Shown: positions 53,096 to 59,759 of the stretch, one piece after another
Position numbering within the stretch: position 1 is the first letter of the stretch
Layout of the letters: each line of letters starts with the position of its first letter
NCBI GenBank assembly: GCA_040384665.1
Contig: JAZKIY010000003.1
Span: 1-64,000, forward strand
DNA length: 64,000 nt
Source: PCRC01 sp040384665
Lineage (GTDB): Bacteria; Pseudomonadota; Gammaproteobacteria; Burkholderiales; Burkholderiaceae_C
Direction of reading: 5' to 3'
Notes under the pieces: generated by a model
Databases searched by the model: none
What the model saw: only the letters and a program-made list of their open reading frames with translations
What the model was told of the DNA's origin: nothing
Program-made: the position numbers and the translations under genes

Positions 53096-53623
53096 ATGAA
53101 ACGCGATCCAGCTTCGGCAGCCCAGTCTGCCAACGCACTGGAAGCTCCAGCGCAATACCTGACCTTCAGTCTGGGACGTGAGGTCTTTGCGATGGACATC
53201 CGCACCGTGCGCGAAATCATCCAGTACGGGCCCATGACCACTGTGCCCCTGATGCCCGGATTTGTCCGGGGGGTGATCAACCTGCGTGGTGCCGTGGTGC
53301 CGGTGATCGATCTGCAGGCCCGCTTTGGAAAGCCCTCCGCGGTGGTGAGCAAAAAGACCTGCATCGTCATCTTTGATGCGGTGCGCGAGGGGGAACGTGT
53401 GGAGCTGGGCCTGTTGGTGGACGCGGTGAGCGAGGTGATCGAGATCGCAGCCTCGCAGATCGAACCCCCCCCCAATTTTGGAACCTCGGTGCGCCGCGAC
53501 TTCATCCGGGGCATGGGCAAGGTGGCTGACCGGTTTGTGATCCTGATCGAGCCCGACAAAGCTTTCGATGTGGAGGACATGGCCCAGCTGTGCGAGAACG
53601 CGCAGGAAACGGTGGCTGGCTGA
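53096..53623 (+). CDS. cheW: chemotaxis coupling protein CheW (cluster 2)
   Basis: This 175-residue CheW has YLTFSLGREVFAMDIRTVREII, GFVRGVINLRGAVVPVIDLQARFG and VDAVSEVIEIAASQIEPPPNFG. Residues P124-P126 are encoded by nine consecutive C (53465-53473), a tract prone to slippage; the cluster 1 paralogue encodes the same PPP with mixed codons. ATG 53096 follows GAAAGGTG and is preferred to an upstream in-frame start at 53081. Confidence 0.95.
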   Translation: MKRDPASAAQSANALEAPAQYLTFSLGREVFAMDIRTVREIIQYGPMTTVPLMPGFVRGVINLRGAVVPVIDLQARFGKPSAVVSKKTCIVIFDAVREGERVELGLLVDAVSEVIEIAASQIEPPPNFGTSVRRDFIRGMGKVADRFVILIEPDKAFDVEDMAQLCENAQETVAG

Positions 53624-53647
53624 GTACCGTCCCAGCATGGGGTACCA

Positions 53648-53665
53648 CCGATGGGTGGTCCTGTT
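53648..53665 (+). promoter_or_regulatory. small hairpin before cheR of cluster 2
   Basis: ACCACC and GGTGGT form a six-base stem with a four-base loop in the 70-base gap between cheW and cheR. There is no T run. It might modulate readthrough or RNA stability. Confidence 0.3.
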
Positions 53666-53693
53666 GTTGACGATTTAACTTTTGAGGAATGAC

Positions 53694-54506
53694 ATGGACG
53701 CGTTGCGCGACGATACCTTTCGGAAGATCACAGGCCTGATGTACGAGTCCATTGGACTGTCGTTCGCTGACAGCAAAAAACCACTGGTGTCATCCCGCTT
53801 GGCATCGCGCGTACAACGTCTGGGCATGAGCGCCTTTGAGGAGTACCTGGCGCTCATCGCCAGCGACAACGACGGTGGCGAGTTCCAGATGGCAGTGGAC
53901 CTGCTCACCACCAACGAAACCTACTTTTTTCGAGAACCCGCGCATTTCGAGATATTGACCACCGAGTTGGCCCGCCTGAAGGGGCAACCGCTGTCGGTGT
54001 GGAGCGCGGCCAGTTCCTTCGGTGACGAGGCCTACAGCGTGGCCATGCTGATGGCGGACATGCAGCAGCAGGGCCGCATTGGCAATGTCTGGTCTATTCT
54101 GGGTACAGACATCAGCGACCGGGTGTTGCGCAGCGCCAGTGAGGCCATTTACCCTGAAGAACGGTTGCGCGAGGTGTCTCCCGAGCGTCTGAGGCGTTAC
54201 TGTTTGCGTGGCGAAGGCCCTTCTGCCGGTTTGGTGCAGATCAGCCCAAAACTCACTGAGCATGTGCGCTTTGGCCAGTTGAACCTGTGCCAGCCGATCG
54301 AAGACATTGGCCCGTTTGATGTCATTTTCTTGCGCAATGTATTGATTTATTTTGACGCACAGACCAAACGCGACGTGGTGGATCGGGTGCTTACCCAGCT
54401 CCGGCCTGGTGGCCTTTTGTTTCTCGGTACCGCCGAGGGGCGAGTGCCCTGCAACACGCCGCTGCAAACCATCGCCCCTGGCGCTTTTCGGAAGGTGGCT
54501 GCATGA
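53694..54506 (+). CDS. cheR: chemotaxis protein methyltransferase CheR (cluster 2)
   Basis: This 270-residue enzyme has the N-terminal CheR domain (MYESIGLSFADSKKPLVSSRLASRVQRLG), the conserved LLTTNETYFFREPAHFEIL, and the SAM-binding domain with SAASSFGDEAYSVAML, LGTDIS and DVIFLRNVLIYFD. ATG 53694 follows GAGGA by five bases. Compared with the cluster 1 enzyme it has NETYFFRE for NLTSFYRE, so the two likely differ in receptor preference. The stop overlaps cheD by four bases. Confidence 0.95.
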   Translation: MDALRDDTFRKITGLMYESIGLSFADSKKPLVSSRLASRVQRLGMSAFEEYLALIASDNDGGEFQMAVDLLTTNETYFFREPAHFEILTTELARLKGQPLSVWSAASSFGDEAYSVAMLMADMQQQGRIGNVWSILGTDISDRVLRSASEAIYPEERLREVSPERLRRYCLRGEGPSAGLVQISPKLTEHVRFGQLNLCQPIEDIGPFDVIFLRNVLIYFDAQTKRDVVDRVLTQLRPGGLLFLGTAEGRVPCNTPLQTIAPGAFRKVAA

Positions 54507-54967
54507 CCGAAGGTGCCATGCACACCTTGCACCCTGGCGACGTGGCGCTGGGCGAGCGCGGCGACCGCCTGGAGACGTTGCTGGGTTCTTGCGTGGCCAT
54601 CATCCTCACTGATCCACGCCGCACGCTGGGAGCGATGTGCCACATTGTTCATGCCTCAGAGGGCACCGGGCCCCAGAAAGACAGCACTGCGCACGCCAGC
54701 AACGCGATGCTGGCGATGTACCGGCAACTGCTGGACCGCGGCATTAACCCGCGGATGTGTGAAGCCTATGTGTATGGCGGTGGCAACATGTTCCCAGCTG
54801 TTTTCCCCCAGGCCCATGTGGGTGAAACCAATGCCCGCTGGGTGATGAAAGCCCTTGCCGAAGAAGGAATTCCTGTGGTGGAACATGACCTCGGTGGTGC
54901 CAGCTACCGCCGTCTGGGTTGGACGGTAGGAAACAACCTCCCCGAAGTGATCACCGTACGGGTGTAA
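54503..54967 (+). CDS. cheD: chemoreceptor glutamine deamidase CheD (cluster 2)
   Basis: This 154-residue CheD has catalytic C30 in LLGSCVAIIL and H47 in AMCHIVH, then VYGGGNMFPAVFP. It is the compact form, lacking the extensions of the cluster 1 protein, and is co-translated with cheR by overlap. It should deamidate receptor glutamines before methylation; the soluble receptors of this cluster are its natural candidates. Confidence 0.93.
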   Translation: MTEGAMHTLHPGDVALGERGDRLETLLGSCVAIILTDPRRTLGAMCHIVHASEGTGPQKDSTAHASNAMLAMYRQLLDRGINPRMCEAYVYGGGNMFPAVFPQAHVGETNARWVMKALAEEGIPVVEHDLGGASYRRLGWTVGNNLPEVITVRV

Positions 54968-54976
54968 GGACAAGCG

Positions 54977-56035
54977 ATGACGATTCAGGTGTACGTAGTG
55001 GACGACTCTGCCGTGGTGCGGCAGACGGTGATGCATTTGCTGCAGGGGGATCCTGAAATCTCGCTCATGGGCAGTGCACCCAACCCATTGATTGCTGGTC
55101 CGGTGATTCGCAAGCAGCGCCCCGATGTGCTGTTACTGGACATTGAAATGCCTGGCATGGATGGCCTGACTTTCTTGCGCCAGATCATGGCAGAGCAACC
55201 CATTCCAACGGTCATCTGTTCCACGCTGACCGAGCGTGGCAGTGCGGTTGCACTGGAGGCCTTGGCCGCCGGCGCGGTCGCGGTCGTTGGCAAACCCCGC
55301 CTGGGACTGAAACAGTTTCTGGAGGAGTCACGCCGCGAGCTGGTGCAAACCCTGAAGAGTGCGGCACGCAGCCACCCACGTGTTGGCGCGGCGCTGCGCA
55401 AACCTGCGCCTTCGGTTCGTCCGGCTGCCACCAGTGCACTGGTGGGCATCCACGCATTGGCGGTTAACAAGCCGGTGGTGATTGGCAGTTCTACCGGTGG
55501 CACCCAGGCGCTGGAACTGATCATGACCTCGTTGCCTGCTGACAGCCCCGGGATTGCGGTGGTTCAGCACATGCCTGAGAAGTTCACGGCCATGTACGCA
55601 CAGCGCCTGAACGGTTTGTGCGCTGTTGAGGTCAGGGAAGCGAAGGACGGCGACAGGCTCGAGCGAGGGGTGGTTTTGATTGCGCCAGGAGGTCGACACC
55701 TGCAGCTGCGCAAAGCGGGCGGCCAGTACTTCGCCCGGGTGATCGAGGGCCCTCCGGTCAATCGGCACAAGCCATCGGTGGATGTGCTGTTCAAGTCGGC
55801 GGCCGAATGCGCTGGAAAAGACTTGTTGGCCATCATCCTGACCGGGATGGGTGACGATGGCGCGCGCGGCATGAAGCAGTTGCACGATGGTGGTGCGCGC
55901 ACCATCGCGCAGGACGAAGCCTCTTGTGTGGTGTTTGGCATGCCCAAGGAAGCTATCAAGCTGGGTGCTGTCGACGACATTTTTCCGCTCGACCGCATGG
56001 CCCAATCCATCACCCAGTTTGACGCACGCGGCTGA
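54977..56035 (+). CDS. cheB: chemotaxis protein-glutamate methylesterase CheB (cluster 2)
   Basis: This 352-residue protein has a receiver domain with D9/D10 and acceptor D55 (LLLDIEMPGMDG) and an esterase domain with S172 in IGSSTGGTQA, H198 in VQHMPEKFT and the Asp of LTGMGDDGA. The C-terminus is LDRMAQSITQFDARG. It closes cluster 2, 199 bases before tig. Confidence 0.95.
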   Translation: MTIQVYVVDDSAVVRQTVMHLLQGDPEISLMGSAPNPLIAGPVIRKQRPDVLLLDIEMPGMDGLTFLRQIMAEQPIPTVICSTLTERGSAVALEALAAGAVAVVGKPRLGLKQFLEESRRELVQTLKSAARSHPRVGAALRKPAPSVRPAATSALVGIHALAVNKPVVIGSSTGGTQALELIMTSLPADSPGIAVVQHMPEKFTAMYAQRLNGLCAVEVREAKDGDRLERGVVLIAPGGRHLQLRKAGGQYFARVIEGPPVNRHKPSVDVLFKSAAECAGKDLLAIILTGMGDDGARGMKQLHDGGARTIAQDEASCVVFGMPKEAIKLGAVDDIFPLDRMAQSITQFDARG

Positions 56036-56048
56036 CAAGGCCACAGGA

Positions 56049-56063
56049 CCTGGGTATCCCAGG
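56049..56063 (+). terminator. small palindrome after cheB of cluster 2
   Basis: CCTGGG and CCCAGG are separated by TAT, 13 bases after the cheB stop. There is no T run, so any termination would be weak or Rho-assisted. Confidence 0.3.
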
Positions 56064-56092
56064 GCAGGCCATGTGCCAGCCCGCCTTTCCCA

Positions 56093-56098
56093 TACAAT
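56093..56098 (+). promoter_or_regulatory. probable -10 element of tig
   Basis: TACAAT lies about 135 bases before the trigger factor ATG, in the 199-base gap after cheB. No good -35 is visible. It is the best housekeeping-type match in the gap. Confidence 0.4.
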
Positions 56099-56234
56099 AC
56101 GCGGTTGCATTCGGGTTGTACCGAGGTACTTGCGCGGCATCCGCGCTCCCATGCCTTGCCCTCTCCGCTGCCAGATTAGGACGCAGGGCCACCGTTGGCT
56201 GATCCTGCGTCTGCCCGTTTAAATGGAGTAAACA

Positions 56235-57548
56235 ATGACCGTCACTGTAGAGACCCTGGAAAAGCTGGAAAGAAAAATCACCCTGACATTGCCAGTCGGT
56301 GTGATCCAGTCAGAAGTCAACACCCGCCTCAAGCGCTTGGCGCGCACCGTCAAGATGGACGGTTTCCGGCCTGGCAAAGTGCCGATGAATGTTCTGACCC
56401 AGCGCTATGGTTATTCAGTGCACTACGAAGTGATGAATGACAAAGTGGGTGAAGCCTTCGCAAATGCTGCCAACGAGGCCAACTTGCGTGTGGCTGGCCA
56501 GCCACGCATCACCGAGAAGGAAGTTGCGGCAGAAGGTGAAGTCGCTTTTGACGCCATTTTCGAGGTGTACCCAGAAGTCACCATTGCCGATTTGTCCACT
56601 GTGGAAGTCGAGCGCGTGACAGCCGAGGTGAGCGATGCTGCCATTGACAAGACGCTGGACATCCTGCGCAAGCAACGCCGCACCTTTGCCCAGCGCCCAA
56701 TGGATGCTGCTGCGCAAGACGGCGACCGCGTTACGGTCGACTTTGAAGGCAAGGTCGACGGTGAGCTGTTCGACGGTGGCCGTGCCGAAGGCTTCCAATT
56801 TCTGGTGGGTGAAGGTCAGATGCTCAAGGAGTTTGAAGACGCTGTGCGAGGCATGAAGTCCGGCGAAAGCAAAACCTTTCCTCTGGCCTTTCCCGAAGAC
56901 TACCAAGGCAAGGATGTGGCGGGTAAGACCGCCGACTTCCTCGTGACACTCAACAAGGTTGAAGCGGCACACATGCCGGAAGTCAACGACGCTTTTGCCA
57001 AGTCGCTCGGCATTGCTGACGCCAGTGTGGATGGTCTGCGCAGCGATGTGCGCAAAAACCTGGAGCGTGAAGTGAAGTTTCGCGTGCAGGCCCGCAACAA
57101 GCGTGCAGTCATGGAGGCTTTGGTCTCCAAGGCCGAACTTGATCTGCCCAATGCCAGCGTCCAGGCCGAGCTGGGCCGCATGGTCGAAAGTGCCCGTGCC
57201 GATTTGAAGCAGCGTGGCATCAAGGATGCTGACAAGGCCCCCATTCCTGAAGAAATGTTCCGACCCCAGGCCGAGCAGCGCGTCCGTTTGGGCCTGGTGG
57301 TGGCTGAACTGGTTCGCAAGGAAAGCCTGCATGCCACGCCCGACCAGATCAAGAGCCATGTGGAAGAATTGGCCAGCAGCTACGAGCGGCCTGCAGAGGT
57401 GGTGCGCTGGTATTTTGGTGACAACGCCCGCATGGCCGAAGTTCAGGCGGTGGTGCTGGAAAACAACGTGACCGACTTCATTCTGTCCAAGGCCAAGGTG
57501 GCAGACAAGAATGTGTCATTTGACGAATTGATGGGCCAGCAGGGCTGA
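56235..57548 (+). CDS. tig: trigger factor
   Basis: This 437-residue ribosome-associated chaperone and prolyl isomerase has the ribosome-binding N domain with the signature GFRPGKVPMNVLTQRYG (about 43-59). The FKBP-type domain (about 160-245) has GDRVTVDFEGKVDGELFDGGRAEGFQFLVGEG, and the helical C domain follows. AATGGAGTAAAC precedes the ATG. Gene order tig-clpP-clpX-lon is standard in proteobacteria. Confidence 0.97.
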   Translation: MTVTVETLEKLERKITLTLPVGVIQSEVNTRLKRLARTVKMDGFRPGKVPMNVLTQRYGYSVHYEVMNDKVGEAFANAANEANLRVAGQPRITEKEVAAEGEVAFDAIFEVYPEVTIADLSTVEVERVTAEVSDAAIDKTLDILRKQRRTFAQRPMDAAAQDGDRVTVDFEGKVDGELFDGGRAEGFQFLVGEGQMLKEFEDAVRGMKSGESKTFPLAFPEDYQGKDVAGKTADFLVTLNKVEAAHMPEVNDAFAKSLGIADASVDGLRSDVRKNLEREVKFRVQARNKRAVMEALVSKAELDLPNASVQAELGRMVESARADLKQRGIKDADKAPIPEEMFRPQAEQRVRLGLVVAELVRKESLHATPDQIKSHVEELASSYERPAEVVRWYFGDNARMAEVQAVVLENNVTDFILSKAKVADKNVSFDELMGQQG

Positions 57549-57576
57549 TCCACCATCGCCGTTTGCGTTGACCACA

Positions 57577-57616
57577 GGGGCTTGTGTCTGGCCGCACAAG
57601 CCCCATTTATTTTTTC
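57577..57616 (+). terminator. intrinsic terminator of tig
   Basis: A perfect ten-base stem (57577-57586 with 57595-57604, loop of eight) is followed by ATTTATTTTTT. This is the strongest classic terminator in the window. Only 30 bases separate its T run from the clpP ATG. Confidence 0.92.
57581..57608 (+). promoter_or_regulatory. sigma-32 (RpoH) promoter match of clpP, overlapping the tig terminator
   Basis: CTTGTGT (57581-57587), 13 bases, then CCCCATTT (57601-57608) matches the heat-shock consensus CTTGAAA-N13-CCCCATNT, with a perfect -10 and a -35 that keeps CTTG. The two boxes lie inside the two arms of the tig terminator stem. The start point would be near 57615, leaving a leader of about 30 bases. 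Confidence 0.6.
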
Positions 57617-57646
57617 GGTACAGTGACAAGCCTGTCTGGAGCAAAC

Positions 57647-58282
57647 ATGATTTTTGGTTCTAAATCTTTCGGTTCCCAATCGCAGGACATTCAAGGCCTC
57701 GGCATGGTGCCGATGGTGATTGAGCAGTCCGGCCGCGGCGAGCGGTCATACGACATTTACTCGCGCCTGTTGAAAGAGCGGGTTATTTTTCTGGTTGGCC
57801 CGGTCAACGACCAGACTGCCAACCTGGTGGTGGCCCAACTGCTGTTTCTCGAGAGCGAAAATGCCGATAAGGACATTTCGTTTTACATCAACTCGCCCGG
57901 TGGTTCTGTCACGGCCGGCATGGCAATTTACGACACCATGCAGTTCATCAAACCCGAGGTGTCCACCCTGTGTGTCGGCATGGCCGCCAGCATGGGTGCG
58001 TTTCTTCTGTCGGCTGGCGCCAAGGGCAAGCGGTTTTCGCTGCCAAATTCACGCGTCATGATCCACCAGCCGTCGGGCGGGGCGCAAGGCCAGGCAACTG
58101 ACATTGAAATTCACGCCCGCGACATCCTGAAAACCCGTGACCAACTCAACCGCATCCTGGCGGCCAACACTGGGCAACCGGTCGAAAAAATCGAGCGTGA
58201 TACGGAACGTGATTACTTCATGTTCGCCGATGAAGCCCGAGACTACGGCATTATTGACAAAGTTCTCGATAAACGGCCCTGA
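57647..58282 (+). CDS. clpP: ATP-dependent Clp protease proteolytic subunit ClpP
   Basis: This 211-residue serine protease has its catalytic triad at S115 (GMAASMGAF), H140 (MIHQPSGG) and D189 (ERDTERDYFM). The N-terminal MVPMVIEQSGRGERSYDIYSRLLKERVIFL is typical. ATG 57647 follows CTGGAG; the open frame before it runs into the terminator. It works with ClpX encoded 103 bases downstream. The gap between them contains a seven-base inverted repeat around 58290-58320 but no clear promoter. Confidence 0.97.
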   Translation: MIFGSKSFGSQSQDIQGLGMVPMVIEQSGRGERSYDIYSRLLKERVIFLVGPVNDQTANLVVAQLLFLESENADKDISFYINSPGGSVTAGMAIYDTMQFIKPEVSTLCVGMAASMGAFLLSAGAKGKRFSLPNSRVMIHQPSGGAQGQATDIEIHARDILKTRDQLNRILAANTGQPVEKIERDTERDYFMFADEARDYGIIDKVLDKRP

Positions 58283-58385
58283 ATGCGGTTGTCGCGTACC
58301 GGTTGACACAGGACGCGACACCGATCCCGGGCTGTTGCGGGGATTTGGTTATCATTGAATTACCACGGTAACAAGGCATTCCCAC

Positions 58386-59651
58386 ATGGCCGAAAAAAAA
58401 GGCGCCACCCCTGAAAAAACGCTCTACTGCTCGTTTTGCGGTAAGAGCCAGCATGAGGTCAAAAAACTCATTGCCGGGCCTTCGGTCTTCATTTGCGACG
58501 AATGCATCGACCTGTGCAACGACATCATCCGTGACGAATTGCCCGCGTTGGAGTCGGTGGGTGATTCGCGCAGCGAGTTGCCCACGCCCTCGGTCATCAA
58601 AGCCAACCTCGACAACTACGTGATTGGTCAGGAGCATGCCAAGCGGCTTCTGTCGGTGGCGGTGTACAACCATTACAAACGGCTGAACCACAAGGACAAA
58701 GCCAAAAAAGACGAGGTTGAGCTCAGCAAAAGCAACATCCTGCTGATTGGGCCGACTGGTTCTGGCAAAACCTTGCTGGCGCAAACGCTGGCCCGGATGC
58801 TCAATGTGCCTTTCGTGATGGCTGACGCCACTACACTGACCGAGGCTGGTTATGTGGGCGAAGACGTCGAGAACATCATCCAGAAACTGCTGCAAAGCTG
58901 CAATTACGAGGTCGAGCGAGCGCAGCGCGGCATTGTCTATATCGATGAAATCGACAAAATTTCCCGTAAATCAGACAATCCCTCCATCACCCGTGATGTG
59001 TCGGGTGAAGGCGTTCAGCAGGCGCTGCTCAAGCTGATTGAAGGCACCATGGCCAGTGTGCCACCGCAGGGCGGGCGCAAACATCCGAACCAGGACTTCC
59101 TGCAGATTGACACCACCAACATCTTGTTCATTTGTGGCGGCGCTTTTGCCGGCATTGAGAAAGTGATCGAAGGCCGCACGGAGGCTTCTGGTATTGGTTT
59201 TGGCGCGGCTGTTAAAAGTAAGAAAGAACGCAGCCTGACGGACATGTTCAAGGATGTTGAACCGGAAGATCTGATCAAGTTCGGACTCATCCCGGAACTG
59301 GTGGGTCGGATGCCAGTGGTGGCATCGCTTGCCGAACTGACCGAAGATGCCTTGGTGCAAATCCTGACGGAGCCAAAGAATGCGCTGGTGAAACAGTACG
59401 GCAAGTTGCTGGCCATGGAAGGTGTAGATCTGGAAATCCGTCCGGCAGCCTTGCGGGCGGTAGCGCGCAAGGCGCTGGCCCGCAAGACCGGTGCCCGTGG
59501 CTTGCGCTCCATTCTTGAGCATGCACTGATGGACACCATGTACGAGTTGCCCAATTCGGCCAACGTCGACAAGGTGGTGGTGGACGAGTCCACCATCGAG
59601 GAAAACAAGCCGCCGCTGCTGGTGTACCGTGAAACGGCTAAAAAAGCCTAG
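58386..59651 (+). CDS. clpX: ATP-dependent Clp protease ATP-binding subunit ClpX
   Basis: This 421-residue unfoldase feeds ClpP. The N-terminal zinc-binding domain has C15, C18, C37 and C40 (CSFC, CDEC). The AAA+ module has Walker A GPTGSGKT (about 122-129), Walker B IVYIDEIDKI, sensor sequences and the IGF-type ClpP loop (GIGFGA). Codons 3-5 (GAA AAA AAA) form an eight-A run at 58393-58400. Confidence 0.97.
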   Translation: MAEKKGATPEKTLYCSFCGKSQHEVKKLIAGPSVFICDECIDLCNDIIRDELPALESVGDSRSELPTPSVIKANLDNYVIGQEHAKRLLSVAVYNHYKRLNHKDKAKKDEVELSKSNILLIGPTGSGKTLLAQTLARMLNVPFVMADATTLTEAGYVGEDVENIIQKLLQSCNYEVERAQRGIVYIDEIDKISRKSDNPSITRDVSGEGVQQALLKLIEGTMASVPPQGGRKHPNQDFLQIDTTNILFICGGAFAGIEKVIEGRTEASGIGFGAAVKSKKERSLTDMFKDVEPEDLIKFGLIPELVGRMPVVASLAELTEDALVQILTEPKNALVKQYGKLLAMEGVDLEIRPAALRAVARKALARKTGARGLRSILEHALMDTMYELPNSANVDKVVVDESTIEENKPPLLVYRETAKKA

Positions 59652-59706
59652 TTTTCACTGGTTTCACGCCAAGGGGCTGTGGTCAGATGCATGGCTGTGA
59701 GCAAGG

Positions 59707-59735
59707 CTTGCAATCCCGTATTTGACCCCCAACAT
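59707..59735 (+). promoter_or_regulatory. sigma-32 (RpoH) promoter of lon
   Basis: CTTGCAA (59707-59713), exactly 13 bases, then CCCCAACAT (59727-59735) closely matches CTTGAAA-N13-CCCCATNT. It lies 25 bases before the lon ATG. Heat-shock control of lon is well known in proteobacteria. Confidence 0.75.
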
Positions 59736-59759
59736 CATTTGCAACGTTAAAGGTAAAAA

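Noticed and set aside
58393..58400. Eight-A run at codons 3-5 of clpX as a programmed slippage site
   Set aside because: A-rich early codons are common and aid initiation; nothing in the gene suggests an alternative frame product.
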